From positions 1,116,001 through 1,180,000 of the forward strand of contig NC_005363.1 of assembly GCF_000196175.1 (NCBI RefSeq): a stretch of DNA of 64,000 nucleotides. The letters run 5' to 3'. Below the pieces are notes generated by a model that was not told the DNA's origin, did not search any database, and saw only the letters and a program-made list of their open reading frames with translations. The position numbers and the translations under genes were made by a program. Positions 9,418 to 18,335 of the stretch are shown one piece after another. The number at the start of each line of letters is the position of its first letter. Positions within the stretch are counted from its first letter, which is position 1. This DNA comes from Bdellovibrio bacteriovorus HD100 (GTDB taxonomy: Bacteria; Bdellovibrionota; Bdellovibrionia; Bdellovibrionales; Bdellovibrionaceae).

Positions 9418-10431
9418 ATGAAAAAGCAGCTTTGGACAGTATTGTCTGTGATGTTGTTTGCTGGTTCAGCCTGGGCTCAGGCTATGGGATCGCTGGCAGT
9501 GAATGGTGTGGGGGGCGAAAATCAGGGCTTCCGCAAAGTGAAGGCCGTTCGGTGCGACACAACCAAGCGTGGCAGTTGCGATAACCCTGTGTTCTTTGAT
9601 TTGAATAAGCCGACTGCAGTTCCGGCTGGCATGTATATCGTCGGCTTTGAGAATTCGATCAATCCCGACCTGGTGGAGGTCCGTCAAGGATCGACGACGA
9701 CTTTGCAATTGGAGAGAATCGATATTCCTGTGAACATGAGAGATCAAAAAGTCCGTGTCTATCGTGATATGTCTAAGCTGGTTGAGCAGCAGAAGATCTA
9801 CATGACAATGTTCTATATGAAACGTCATTTCTTCTTCCTGGATAAAGATAACTTCGGTGATCTTTATCTTGCGGGTGCTTGGGAGCGTGACTTTGTTCAG
9901 CGTTTTACCTACGAAGCTTGCGATAATGTTCAAGACGGTGATGATGCTCCCGCATCAGTTAAGCGGGCTGTGAAGATTTGTGAGGCTTGGGGCGCAGCAA
10001 GATCCCCCAAGGATCTTAGAAGTCTGTTCAATTTCAACGTGGTTGAACAACAGAAGGATGGCTCATTCGATCAGATATGGGTGTCTGCACCTTCGGACTC
10101 ACTTGTTATGAGGCATCCTCCATATTTGGTTGCTGTACCTTTGAAGAACTCGACCTTCGTGTCCGTCTTCCCCGGCGCGTATCGCATTAACGTCGAAGGC
10201 AAAGATGCTAATGGGAAAACAATCAAAAACGTCTCAATTGAAGTCGGAAACTACTCCAAATCCGGCAGTACTTTGGGTTTTTCATTGAACGTGGATGGCC
10301 TTTTCACTAACCTAGGTGAAGGGGATTGCGCATCGGCACGTACATGGGAAACTGAATCCCGTGCGTATTGCACGAGTGATGATCAGGAAGGTTGCGACCG
10401 TTCTGCCGCATCAAGCTGCACTCCCATGTAA
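9418..10431 (+). CDS. Secreted protein of unknown function, partner of the YcbB-like enzyme
   Basis: The ATG at 9418 is chosen because AAGGAG lies 8 bp upstream and the resulting N-terminus (MKKQLWTVLSVMLFAGSAWA) is a good signal peptide. Earlier in-frame ATGs at 9385 and 9412 would spoil it. The mature part, about 318 residues, has beta-rich character (GMYIVGFENSI, VRQGSTTTLQLERI, PGAYRINVEG) and a Cys-rich C-terminus with five cysteines in the last 30 residues, suggesting disulfides. No named family is recognised. Tight spacing with the transpeptidase gene suggests co-expression at the envelope. Confidence 0.78.
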   Translation: MKKQLWTVLSVMLFAGSAWAQAMGSLAVNGVGGENQGFRKVKAVRCDTTKRGSCDNPVFFDLNKPTAVPAGMYIVGFENSINPDLVEVRQGSTTTLQLERIDIPVNMRDQKVRVYRDMSKLVEQQKIYMTMFYMKRHFFFLDKDNFGDLYLAGAWERDFVQRFTYEACDNVQDGDDAPASVKRAVKICEAWGAARSPKDLRSLFNFNVVEQQKDGSFDQIWVSAPSDSLVMRHPPYLVAVPLKNSTFVSVFPGAYRINVEGKDANGKTIKNVSIEVGNYSKSGSTLGFSLNVDGLFTNLGEGDCASARTWETESRAYCTSDDQEGCDRSAASSCTPM

Positions 10432-10443
10432 TGGGAAAAGGGA

Positions 10444-11034
10444 ATGCATAAAATTGTTGTAAGTTTATTGTTTGTTTTTGGGCCTCACTTTGCGGGGGCT
10501 CAAGGCATAAAACCAGTCTCTGTTTCGTATGAAAACCTCATGCGATGCTTCCCCGAGCTTCAAGATGAAAAGCTGTCATTCAAGGTCGACCTCAACCGAC
10601 TGAAGGACATCATGGACGAAAAGTTCGTGACCTCCCAATCGCAGCTGCGTCAAAGAAAGATCCACTATCTGAACGCTGACAAAGAGCTGATGAACCTGAT
10701 CCTGCGAACCAAGTTTGCCGGGGCCAAGAAGGTCGAAACTGAACTTATTTTGCAGCAAGTCGACGAAAAGGGTGTCATCACCGATATCAAGCTGACAAAC
10801 AATCAGCGTCTGAATCCAAACCAGGACACGATCAACAACTTCCTGCTCAATGGAGTGATTAAATCAGACGAATACTCCTATAATGACACGAAGCTTAATA
10901 ATGTGATCTCGACCTACCGCCGGAACTTTAAAGAGATCCAGGAGATTGACCTGAACGACCGGGAAGGCAAACGCTCCGTCCACTGTGAAAACCAGAAGGA
11001 TCTCGGCATTATATGCACCTGTTCTAAAAAATAA
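10444..11034 (+). CDS. Small secreted protein of unknown function
   Basis: This 196-residue protein has a signal peptide ending near AGAQ (residue about 20) and a mostly helical, charged mature part. Cysteines occur near the mature N-terminus (LMRCF) and in the C-terminal CTCSKK. The sequence LRQRKIHYLNADKELMNLI and the surrounding segments resemble no family I can name. It is the last gene of the run beginning at 7671, 12 bp after the previous stop. An AAGGGA sits immediately against the ATG, which is closer than usual. Confidence 0.72.
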   Translation: MHKIVVSLLFVFGPHFAGAQGIKPVSVSYENLMRCFPELQDEKLSFKVDLNRLKDIMDEKFVTSQSQLRQRKIHYLNADKELMNLILRTKFAGAKKVETELILQQVDEKGVITDIKLTNNQRLNPNQDTINNFLLNGVIKSDEYSYNDTKLNNVISTYRRNFKEIQEIDLNDREGKRSVHCENQKDLGIICTCSKK

Positions 11035-11039
11035 ATCTG

Positions 11040-11067
11040 TTGAATATCGACCTTTTAGATATATACT
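11040..11067 (+). promoter_or_regulatory. Putative sigma70-type promoter upstream of zapA
   Basis: TTGAAT (11040-11045) and TATACT (11062-11067) are separated by 16 bp, directly after the stop of the preceding gene and about 110 bp before zapA. The resulting leader of about 100 nt contains no recognised riboswitch. Confidence 0.45.
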
Positions 11068-11179
11068 TTTCCTTGTGTTGATCTAGGATTTTTCTAGAGT
11101 TTTAAAAGGTTTAGGCATTCGAGGTCGAAAAGTTCGAAAGACTTCCAGACCCATAGATTCTGCAGCTGTTGAGGTGCTA

Positions 11180-11488
11180 GTGACATCTGAGAAAAAAACC
11201 TACAATTTCCTAATTGCGGGTGTCCCTTACAAATTAAAAACCTCTCATGACGACGCGACTGTTGAAGAGCTCGTTGAATTTGTAAATTCCAGAATGAATC
11301 AAGCCCTTGGTGTCACCAAGAATGGCTCCTATCAGAATGCAGCCGTGCTGACGGCGATGAATCTTGCTGAAGAACTTATTCTATTGAAACGCAAAGCCCA
11401 CCGCGAGTTGGAAAAACTTGAAGAGAAGGCCTTGCAACTTTCAATGGATCTGGAAAATTCCAAGAGCAACAAGGTTTTGAACAACTGA
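11180..11488 (+). CDS. zapA: ZapA-family cell-division protein
   Basis: The product is about 102 residues and matches the ZapA layout. A small N-terminal beta/alpha domain (TYNFLIAGVPYKLKT, then VEELVEFVNSRMNQ) is followed by a helix with AVLTAMNLAEELI. A C-terminal coiled coil follows (LKRKAHRELEKLEEKALQL). ZapA promotes FtsZ protofilament bundling at the septum. The start is a GTG. The one at 11180 has GAGG five bases upstream and is preferred over 11174. It is followed within 30 bp by a 5-formyltetrahydrofolate cyclo-ligase gene, an arrangement common to many proteobacteria. In a filament-forming predator the division role would be at multi-site septation, which is inference. Confidence 0.85.
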   Translation: MTSEKKTYNFLIAGVPYKLKTSHDDATVEELVEFVNSRMNQALGVTKNGSYQNAAVLTAMNLAEELILLKRKAHRELEKLEEKALQLSMDLENSKSNKVLNN

Positions 11489-11514
11489 CTTTGTTTTGAT
11501 TTCTTGGAGTGTCC

Positions 11515-12078
11515 ATGCCAGTTTCCTGGAGCTCTAAAAAGGACTGCCGGTCCTTCTTTAAATCTCTTTGTGCCCAAGAGTTTGCACAAGGTCTAGTTCA
11601 ACAACAACAGCAGCTCGACGCCCATCTGCGTGATTTTATGAAATCACAGACGGGGGTTTGGGGAGCCTACCGGGCCTTGCCCGAAGAGGCTCAGGTCGAA
11701 GAGGTGTTTCACATCCTTCACCTGAAATGGGCCTTCCCCAAAATGCGCGAGGGTCTTTTGGAATTCTATGAGACCCGGGATTTCGATCTCGGGCCCTACG
11801 GAGTGCGGGAACCAAAACCCGGCTCTTTCCAAAGATCCCTGGCCGAAATGTCCGGTCTGCTGGTTCCCGGTTTGGTTTTTAATAAGAATGGCAATCGCCT
11901 CGGTAAAGGAAAAGGGTTTTACGATAAAACCTTGAAATCCTTCCCGGGGGTGAAAGTCGGAATAGGCTTTGATTTTCAAGTCACTGCCGATCCGCTTCCC
12001 ACCGAGCCTCATGATGTGAAAATGGATTTCCTCATCACAGAATCAGGACTGGTCGATTGCAAGAAGCATCAGGAGTAA
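11515..12078 (+). CDS. 5-formyltetrahydrofolate cyclo-ligase family protein
   Basis: The 187-residue product has the family's C-terminal signature LVPGLVFNKNGNRLGKGKGF followed by YDKTL, and the downstream VKVGIGFDFQV and PTEPHDVKMDFLITE. In this family they contribute to ATP and substrate binding. The enzyme converts 5-formyl-THF to 5,10-methenyl-THF using ATP in the cytosol. The ATG at 11515 is preferred over the GTG at 11509 because GGAG lies 5 bp upstream. Position directly after zapA is the classical neighbourhood. The N-terminal half is more divergent than in E. coli YgfA. Confidence 0.88.
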   Translation: MPVSWSSKKDCRSFFKSLCAQEFAQGLVQQQQQLDAHLRDFMKSQTGVWGAYRALPEEAQVEEVFHILHLKWAFPKMREGLLEFYETRDFDLGPYGVREPKPGSFQRSLAEMSGLLVPGLVFNKNGNRLGKGKGFYDKTLKSFPGVKVGIGFDFQVTADPLPTEPHDVKMDFLITESGLVDCKKHQE

Positions 12079-12085
12079 ATGAATC

Positions 12086-13651
12086 ATGGAGATCGTAATC
12101 AGCGCCATTATCGGCCTGCTCATCGGTGGAACAGTCGTCTTCGTTATTAAACGTCTGCAGGACAACAACAAAAAGAAATCTGCACGTTTCGAAGCAGAAC
12201 GCATCGTCAACAAAGCCAACTCGGAAGCGGCTAAAATCAAAAAAGAGTCCGAAAACAAAGCCAAGGATTTCGAATCCCGCGCCCGCAAGAATGTCGAGCA
12301 GGACATTCACAAACAAAAATCCACTTTGAAAAACAAAGAGTCCCAGCTGGAGCGCCGTTTGAAAGAGGTCGAAGACCAGTTCAAACAAAAGATGGAAGAA
12401 AACGAGCGCTATCTGAACTCTTTGAAAGACCGCGAGGAAAAAATCGCGATCTCTGAAAACCGCATCAAAGATCTTGAGAAAAAAGGCGAGGCTCACATTG
12501 GGGAGCTGAAGCAAAAGCTTGAGTCCGTAGCCGCCATGAGCCAGGACGAAGCGCGCCGCCAGTTGCTGACAGCTTTGGAAGACGAAGCGAAACAGGAAGC
12601 AGCGAAGAAAATCGCCCAGATCGAAGAAGAAGCAAACAAAGAATCCGAGAAAAAAGCCAAGCGCATTCTGGCAACAGCTTTGTCCCGCTTTGCTTCCGAG
12701 TACACGTCTGAAAGAACTGTCAGCGTTCTGGCTCTGCCAAACGACGAGATGAAGGGTAAAATCATCGGCCGTGAAGGTCGTAACATCCGCACGTTGGAAG
12801 CCCACTGCGGTGTGGATCTGATCGTTGATGACACGCCAGAAGCAGTTGTGATTTCCGGTTTCGATCCGGTTCGCCGTGAACTGGCTCGTCGTACCATCGA
12901 AAAGCTGATGGAAGACGGTCGTGTTCACCCGGCACGTATCGAAGAAGTTGCCGAAAAGCAGCGCAACGAACTGATGAAATCCATGAAAGAGGAAGGCGAG
13001 CGCCACGTGATGGAGCTGGGCATTCCGAACATGCACCCTGAACTGGTGAAAATCATCGGTGGTTTGAAATACCGTTCTTACCAGGGGCAAAATGCCTTGA
13101 ATCAGTCTTTGGAAGTGGCGACGATTGCCGGTCTTCTGGCGGCTGAACTGGGTGTCAGCGTGAAGCTGGCTCGCCGTGCAGGTCTTTTGCACAATATCGG
13201 TAAAGCGATCGATCACACCGTGGAAGGCAGCTATGCTTTCGTGGGTGCTGAAGCCGCTAAGAAATACAATGAATCCGAAGATGTTTGTCATGCGATCCGC
13301 GCCCACGATGAAGAGGAAAAACCTCACTCCATCCTGGCTTGGATTGTTCATGCAGCTTACACTCTTTCCAGCTCTCGTCCGGGCGCACGTCGTCCACAGA
13401 TGGATACCTTCATCCATCGTTTGGAAGACCTGGAAAGCATCGGCAACAGCTTCGACGGCGTTTTGAAAACATTGGCCCTGCAAGCCGGTAAAGACATCCG
13501 CGTGTTGGTTGAATCCAGCCGTGTGACCGATGATCAGGCCGTGATGTTGTCCCGTGATATCGCTCGTAAGATCGAACGCGAGATGCCTCAGGCCGGTCAG
13601 GTGAAAGTCACTGTGGTTCGTGAAACCCGTTCTGTGGAGCATGCAAGATGA
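12086..13651 (+). CDS. rny: RNase Y homologue with degenerate HD site
   Basis: The 521-residue protein has full RNase Y architecture: an N-terminal membrane helix (about 1-22), a long charged coiled coil (about 25-190), a KH domain (about 205-265, [16 protein letters not shown]) and an HD-type domain with the family tail [14 protein letters not shown]. It would normally be the membrane-anchored endoribonuclease that initiates mRNA decay. The metal site is abnormal. The HD pair reads [10 protein letters not shown] (H369-N370), the EGSH histidine is Tyr383, the HH pair is H407-D408, and the AAD aspartate is Tyr425. Structure and length are otherwise intact, so it looks like a retained scaffold with lost or altered catalysis. 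Its stop overlaps the tyrS start. Confidence 0.93.
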   Translation: MEIVISAIIGLLIGGTVVFVIKRLQDNNKKKSARFEAERIVNKANSEAAKIKKESENKAKDFESRARKNVEQDIHKQKSTLKNKESQLERRLKEVEDQFKQKMEENERYLNSLKDREEKIAISENRIKDLEKKGEAHIGELKQKLESVAAMSQDEARRQLLTALEDEAKQEAAKKIAQIEEEANKESEKKAKRILATALSRFASEYTSERTVSVLALPNDEMKGKIIGREGRNIRTLEAHCGVDLIVDDTPEAVVISGFDPVRRELARRTIEKLMEDGRVHPARIEEVAEKQRNELMKSMKEEGERHVMELGIPNMHPELVKIIGGLKYRSYQGQNALNQSLEVATIAGLLAAELGVSVKLARRAGLLHNIGKAIDHTVEGSYAFVGAEAAKKYNESEDVCHAIRAHDEEEKPHSILAWIVHAAYTLSSSRPGARRPQMDTFIHRLEDLESIGNSFDGVLKTLALQAGKDIRVLVESSRVTDDQAVMLSRDIARKIEREMPQAGQVKVTVVRETRSVEHAR

Positions 13652-14865
13652 TGAGTCCTCAGGAGCAGCTGGAAAGAATCAAATTCGGCACGGCCGACTT
13701 CATCAATGACGAGGACATGCTTAAAAAACTTAAGCGCTCGATCGAGACGAAGAAACCTTTGAATATCAAACTGGGTGCAGATCCAACACGTCCGGACATC
13801 CATCTGGGCCACACCGTTGTGATCAACAAACTGAAAACCTTCCAGGATCTGGGGCACAAGGTGTCCTTCCTGATCGGCGATTTCACAGCGATGATCGGGG
13901 ACCCCTCCGGTAAAAACAGCACGCGTCCGATGCTGACTCGCGAAGAGATCGAGGAAAACGGCCGCTCTTACGCAAAACAAATCTTCAAGATTCTGGATCC
14001 GGAAAAAACCGAGATCGTGTATAACTCCAGCTGGATCATGAAAATGACACCGGCGGAATTCATCACCATGACTTCCAAGTACACCGTGGCTCAGTTGCTA
14101 GAGCGCGAGGACTTCACCAAACGTTACAGATCCGGCACTCCAATCGGTATTCACGAATTCATCTATCCTTTGACTCAAGGTTACGATTCCGTGGCTTTGA
14201 AAACGGATGTCGAGCTGGGTGGGACGGATCAGAAGTTCAATCTTCTGGTCGGTCGTGCGATGCAGGCCGCTTACGGAATGGAAGCACAGTGTGTGCTGAC
14301 CATGCCGATTCTGGAAGGTATCGACGGCGTGAACAAGATGTCCAAGTCTTTGGACAACTATATTTCTGTAGTGGATACTCCAAAAGACATGTTCGGAAAA
14401 ACTATGAGAATTTCCGACGAGCTGATGTACCGCTGGTACGAGCTTTTGACTGACGTCGGTGCTGCTGGTTTGAATCAGCTGCGTGCGGATGTGGCCGAAG
14501 GCCGCAAGCACCCGCGCACAGTGAAAGTGGAGCTGGCAAAATTCCTTATTAAACGTTTCCATTCCCAGGCTGAAGCGCAAGCGGCGGAAGACGAGTTCAA
14601 CCGCATCTTCGTGGAAAAAGGTCTGCCGGATGAAGTGCCTGACTTTGAAGTCGAAGCCGAGACCCAAATGGGGCTGGCGGCATTGATGGTGAAAGCCCAG
14701 CTGGCGGCTTCCAACAGTGAAGCCGGTCGCCTGATCCAGGGTGGAGGTGTTCAGATTGACGGCGAGAAGGTTTCCGACCCTCGTTTGAAAATCGACCTGA
14801 AGTCCGGAGCAAGCTTCGTGCTGAAAGCCGGTAAAAAGAAATTCGTTAAGATTGTTGTTAAGTAG
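13648..14865 (+). CDS. tyrS: Tyrosyl-tRNA synthetase
   Basis: The 405-residue class I synthetase has the HIGH-equivalent HLGH at residues 52-55 and KMSKS at 230-234. It ends in an S4-type RNA-binding domain ([19 protein letters not shown]). The KMSKS form and overall pattern place it in the TyrZ-like branch rather than the KFGKS branch. It charges tRNA-Tyr in the cytosol. ATG codons at 13648 and 13651 overlap the rny stop, so translation is coupled to rny. Confidence 0.96.
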   Translation: MMSPQEQLERIKFGTADFINDEDMLKKLKRSIETKKPLNIKLGADPTRPDIHLGHTVVINKLKTFQDLGHKVSFLIGDFTAMIGDPSGKNSTRPMLTREEIEENGRSYAKQIFKILDPEKTEIVYNSSWIMKMTPAEFITMTSKYTVAQLLEREDFTKRYRSGTPIGIHEFIYPLTQGYDSVALKTDVELGGTDQKFNLLVGRAMQAAYGMEAQCVLTMPILEGIDGVNKMSKSLDNYISVVDTPKDMFGKTMRISDELMYRWYELLTDVGAAGLNQLRADVAEGRKHPRTVKVELAKFLIKRFHSQAEAQAAEDEFNRIFVEKGLPDEVPDFEVEAETQMGLAALMVKAQLAASNSEAGRLIQGGGVQIDGEKVSDPRLKIDLKSGASFVLKAGKKKFVKIVVK

Positions 14866-14890
14866 TCAGAACTGATCGGGGATCCGAGTT

Positions 14891-15697
14891 ATGAAAATCA
14901 AATTTCTTCCGCAGAATATCGAAGTCGAAGGAACTCCTGACAAGAGCCTTTTGCAGATTGCAACGGAGAACAAACTGGAAATCCGATCCATCTGCAAAGG
15001 TGTTCCATCCTGTGCGGAATGCCGGGTGCGTATCGCCGAGGGCGAGTCCAACACTCTGCCCCCGACGAAAGCCGAGTTGAGCCTGATCGGAACGAGTCAC
15101 TTTATTGATGGCCGCCGTTTGAGCTGCCAGGTTCGTTGTTATGGCGATGTCACCGTGGATCTGACTGAACAGGTTCAAAAGAGTGAAAACAAAGTCAAAA
15201 AAATCAGGGGCTTCCGCGCCAACAAACAGGTTGAATCCAAGGCCGTCAACGACACGATGCTTTTGACTGAAAAGCCGGAAGACCGTCCACAGCATCAGCA
15301 GGCAGACCGCAGTGCTGACTCAGCTGAAATTTCTTCTGAGATGGCCGCTGAAGGTGAGGCGACAGAGCAATCTCAAAGTCAGCCAAAGCAACAGCAGCAG
15401 CAACAACAAAAGCAGCGTCAGCAGCAACAGAACCGCCCGCAGCAGCAAAAGCAGCAGGGTGGTGGCGGTGGCAATCGCAACCAGCAGCAGAATCAAAAGC
15501 AAGGTCAGCAGAAACAAGGCGGCCAGCAACAGAAGCAGGGCCAGCAAAAACAGGGGCAGCCGAAGCAGCAGCAAAATCAAAAGCCGCAGCAACAGCAGAA
15601 CCAGAATCGCAATCAGAATCAAAATCGCAATCAGCAGCAGGGCCAGAAGCCCCCGCAGAATCAGCAGCCAAAGCCGGACCGTAAGGACGATCAATAA
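14891..15697 (+). CDS. [2Fe-2S] ferredoxin with Gln/Asn-rich C-terminal tail
   Basis: Residues 1-100 form a plant-type ferredoxin domain. Cluster ligands are ICKGVPSCAECRV (C-x5-C-x2-C) and a distal Cys in RLSCQVRC. The rest, from about residue 145 to 268, is almost wholly Gln, Asn, Lys, Arg, Gly and Pro, with tracts such as QQQQQQQ, and no hydrophobic core. The tail is basic and should be disordered. It could drive phase separation, nucleic-acid contact or a prion-like assembly. None of that is shown by sequence alone. The ATG is 25 bp after tyrS, so it belongs to the zapA-rny-tyrS transcription unit. Confidence 0.88.
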   Translation: MKIKFLPQNIEVEGTPDKSLLQIATENKLEIRSICKGVPSCAECRVRIAEGESNTLPPTKAELSLIGTSHFIDGRRLSCQVRCYGDVTVDLTEQVQKSENKVKKIRGFRANKQVESKAVNDTMLLTEKPEDRPQHQQADRSADSAEISSEMAAEGEATEQSQSQPKQQQQQQQKQRQQQQNRPQQQKQQGGGGGNRNQQQNQKQGQQKQGGQQQKQGQQKQGQPKQQQNQKPQQQQNQNRNQNQNRNQQQGQKPPQNQQPKPDRKDDQ

Positions 15698-15760
15698 TCC
15701 ACGCGGTCTGGACCTGTGGGCAGTGTCCTGTAAACAGATCTTTACCGATAAGTTTCAAGG

Positions 15761-16570
15761 ATGTCACACAAGATCACTTTCCGGGAACGGGGACAAGGGC
15801 CACTGCTAATACTTCTTCATGGTTATGGAGGAAGTGTTCACCATTGGGAATCCATCGCGGAAACCCTGTCGGCTCATTACCGTGTGATCGTTCCTAATCT
15901 AAGCCACATCTACATGAGCAGCGATAAGCTGTTCTTTACTGTGCAAATCGAAGCCGTCGCCAAGTTTATCCGTGAAAACTTCCCGGGTGAAAAGGTCAGT
16001 CTTGCAGGTTTAAGTTACGGTGGCGCTTTGTCCTGGGGCCTGGCCACGCAGCATCCGGATCTGGTTGAAAAAACTGTTTTGATCAATCCGATGGTGACCG
16101 ATCCTATTCGCCACTTCCTGCCTAAAGAATTGAAATTCTTTTTCGCCATTCCGCTCAACTTAAAAAGTGTCTATGTGATGCTTTCAACTCCGATGGGGCG
16201 GGCGTTCCTGAAGCGTTCGGCGCAGATCTTCCGCGATGAGCGCAGTGAAGGGGTGGTTTCGGTGGAAACACTCAAAGGCCGCAAGCTGCAGTTTGTGGCG
16301 CACATGATTCATCATTTTGCCTGGATCCTGCGTTCCGAGGACTGGGCTTACTGGCACACGCGTTTGTACGCTTACCGCGGTGAATGCCGGTTGATCTTTG
16401 ATGAAAAGGATCTGCTTTTTGATCAGACGGCCTATCGTCATTTTGCCAACCATATCGGCTGTGAGGATGTTGTGATTTTGACGGGTGCGGGGCACCTGGC
16501 AATTAAAACGCAACCCGAAGAAATCTCCCGTCTCATACGTGAGTTTTTAAGCGAATCCGTCGCAGCTTAA
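15761..16570 (+). CDS. Alpha/beta-hydrolase fold protein
   Basis: The 269-residue protein has the oxyanion loop motif LLHGYGGSVHHWES near residue 20, a nucleophile elbow GLSYGG near residue 86, an acid in LIFDEKDLLFD, and a terminal His in GAGHLAI. This is the usual order of an esterase, lipase or haloperoxidase-like enzyme. There is no signal peptide, so it is probably cytosolic. The substrate is unknown. It follows the ferredoxin by 63 bp and precedes a strong terminator, so it probably closes the operon. Confidence 0.88.
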   Translation: MSHKITFRERGQGPLLILLHGYGGSVHHWESIAETLSAHYRVIVPNLSHIYMSSDKLFFTVQIEAVAKFIRENFPGEKVSLAGLSYGGALSWGLATQHPDLVEKTVLINPMVTDPIRHFLPKELKFFFAIPLNLKSVYVMLSTPMGRAFLKRSAQIFRDERSEGVVSVETLKGRKLQFVAHMIHHFAWILRSEDWAYWHTRLYAYRGECRLIFDEKDLLFDQTAYRHFANHIGCEDVVILTGAGHLAIKTQPEEISRLIREFLSESVAA

Positions 16571-16602
16571 GATCAGATTCTATTTTGACCGAAAAAGAAA
16601 AA

Positions 16603-16627
16603 GGGAGTCGTGAAGACTCCCTTTTTT
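16603..16627. terminator. Bidirectional rho-independent terminator
   Basis: GGGAGTC (16603-16609) and GACTCCC (16615-16621) pair around GTGAA, with a T-run on the right and an A-rich run on the left. It therefore serves the hydrolase gene on the plus strand and the IscA-type gene on the minus strand. Confidence 0.88.
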
Positions 16628-16649
16628 GTTTTTGCATGTAAGGATAAAA

Positions 16650-16976
16650 CTAAACGTTGAAGCTGGAACCGCAGCCGCAGTGTTTGTTGGCGTTCGGGTT
16701 GTTGAACACAAACCCTTTACCATTCAAGCCGCCGGAGTATTCCAGGGTCATACCCAGCAGATAGAGCATGCTTTGAGAGTCCACGGCCACTTTTTGGCCC
16801 TGGGATTCAAAGAACTTGTCTCCGTCACGAGTCACGGTATCGAAATCCATTTTGTAAGACAGGCCTGAACAGCCGCCTTTTTTCACCTCAACGCGCAGAA
16901 AAGCCGCGTCGTCTTTTCCTTCATCTTTTTTTAGGGAAGCCAGTTTAGTTGCTGCTTCAGGTGAAATAGTGATCAT
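16650..16976 (-). CDS. A-type Fe-S carrier (IscA/ErpA family)
   Basis: The 108-residue product begins MITISPEAATKL. It carries the three conserved cysteines of A-type carriers: C36 in KKGGCSGLSY and C100/C102 in KHCGCGSSF. These proteins deliver Fe-S clusters or iron to apo-proteins. AGGAG lies 6 bp upstream of the ATG at 16976. A longer in-frame extension upstream is rejected because it crosses the leader and has no Shine-Dalgarno. It lies downstream of the cysteine desulfurase gene on the same strand, about 105 bp away, which fits a small Fe-S assembly unit. Whether it is ErpA or IscA cannot be settled here. Confidence 0.92.
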   Translation of the reverse strand: MITISPEAATKLASLKKDEGKDDAAFLRVEVKKGGCSGLSYKMDFDTVTRDGDKFFESQGQKVAVDSQSMLYLLGMTLEYSGGLNGKGFVFNNPNANKHCGCGSSFNV

Positions 16977-17080
16977 AGAAAGCTCCTTTAACGTCGCAGC
17001 CAGTATAACACAGCTGTCAAGGGCTGGGGAGCCCCGGATAGACCCTCCGGGGAGATTGTTCAAATTATTGTATTTACTAG

Positions 17081-18274
17081 CTATTTTTGAATAGCCTGCT
17101 TCAGGATCTGAGCCGCACGGCTTAATTCGTCCTGAGTCGTCCAGCGGCCCAGGCTCAGGCGCAGGGAGCATTGGACTTCCTCGGTGCTCAGTCCCAGGCC
17201 TTTAAGAACGTGGCTGACCACCATCGCACCGGTGCCGCAGGCTGAGCCCGTGCTCACACCCAGTTTCTGCAATCGAGGCAGGATCTGTTCGGTTTTGATT
17301 CCCGGCAAGGTGATGTTCAAGTTCGCCGGGGACCTGTCCGTCGGGTGACCGTTCAGTTTTACACCCGGGATGTTTTGCTGAAGTTCAGACCACAGGAAAT
17401 CACGCAGGTCTTTCATGTGCTGCACTTCTGCGGTGAAGTTTTGCTGGCAAAGCTCGCAAGCCGTTCCGAAGCCAACCACCGCTGGCACATTGACGGTGCC
17501 AGAGCGAAGACCACGTTCTTGACCGCCACCATAAATCAATGGATTCAGTTGAACCTTCGGATCTTTTCCGCGGATGTAAAGAGCGCCCACACCTTTGGGG
17601 CCATAGATTTTGTGACCCGAGAAAGACATCAGATCAATGCCCATTTCAGTCACATTCACCGGGATTTTGCCGACAGCCTGAGTGGCGTCTGTGTGCAGAT
17701 AGATTTGTTTTTCTTTGCAAAGAGCGGCGATTTCCGGAATCGGGTTGATGGATCCGATTTCGTTGTTCACCCAGATAAAGCTCATCAGTTTCGTGTGTGG
17801 TTTGATTGCCGCTTTCACCGCTTCAAGTTCAACCACACCGAATTTATTCACCGGCAGGAAGTCCACTTCCACACCCATTTTCTGAGCGGCGGCCATGCCC
17901 TTCATGATCGAGCTGTGCTCGATGTTGCTGGTGATAAAATGAATCGGGGCTTCCGGATTTTCTTCACGCAGTTTCGAAATCAGCCCGAAGATCACCCAGT
18001 TGTTGGATTCGGTGGCGCCACCAGTGAAAGTGACCTCCATGCTCTTGCAGCCGATGAAGCTGGCGACTTGGGTGCGGGCCTTGGCAACTGCATTTTCCGC
18101 GATCCAGCCCCAGTGATGACCGGCGCTGGCTGGGTTGCCGAAGAATTCTTTGAAGTAGGGCTCCATCGTGGAATAAACACGCGGGTCCACCGGTGTGGTT
18201 GCGTTGTAATCAAGATAGATGCCGGTGTCCTGCTGCAAAGTCTTTCCCATCGGGCGTTCGGTGCTCGTTTCCAT
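17081..18274 (-). CDS. Cysteine desulfurase (NifS/IscS family)
   Basis: The 397-residue PLP enzyme has YLDYNATTPVDPRV near the N-terminus, the HTDATQAVGKIPV segment, the PLP-lysine motif SFSGHKIYGPKGVG, and an active-site Cys loop STGSACGTGA. It removes sulfur from cysteine for Fe-S assembly. The active-site loop is of the short type. An internal ATG (MGKTLQQD, eight codons in) is an alternative start. It is followed by an A-type carrier gene but not by an iscU-like scaffold, so other ISC parts must be elsewhere. Confidence 0.94.
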   Translation of the reverse strand: METSTERPMGKTLQQDTGIYLDYNATTPVDPRVYSTMEPYFKEFFGNPASAGHHWGWIAENAVAKARTQVASFIGCKSMEVTFTGGATESNNWVIFGLISKLREENPEAPIHFITSNIEHSSIMKGMAAAQKMGVEVDFLPVNKFGVVELEAVKAAIKPHTKLMSFIWVNNEIGSINPIPEIAALCKEKQIYLHTDATQAVGKIPVNVTEMGIDLMSFSGHKIYGPKGVGALYIRGKDPKVQLNPLIYGGGQERGLRSGTVNVPAVVGFGTACELCQQNFTAEVQHMKDLRDFLWSELQQNIPGVKLNGHPTDRSPANLNITLPGIKTEQILPRLQKLGVSTGSACGTGAMVVSHVLKGLGLSTEEVQCSLRLSLGRWTTQDELSRAAQILKQAIQK

Positions 18275-18315
18275 AATGCCTATGAGCTAAACCTTGCCCG
18301 GGCGCCGGGTCAACG

Positions 18316-18333
18316 AAAAACGCCGGGAGGCGT
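18316..18333 (-). terminator. Terminator for the receiver-like gene
   Basis: On the minus strand ACGCC-TCCC-GGCGT is followed by TTTTTCG. It begins a few bases after the stop codon at 18336. Confidence 0.65.
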
Positions 18334-18335
18334 CT

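Noticed and set aside
11035-11179. Possible 6S RNA near zapA and the 5-formyl-THF cyclo-ligase gene
   Set aside because: 6S RNA often lies next to these genes, but the intergenic space between them is too short and the upstream leader shows no long bulged hairpin.
12035-13642. A 535-codon open frame on the minus strand opposite rny
   Set aside because: It is the antisense shadow of a GC-rich, codon-biased gene. The plus-strand product is an unmistakable RNase Y.
15312-15809. Ser/Arg- and Leu-rich alternative frames over the Gln-rich ferredoxin tail
   Set aside because: CAG/CAA repeats give long open frames in all phases. Only the ferredoxin frame has a start with context and a real domain.
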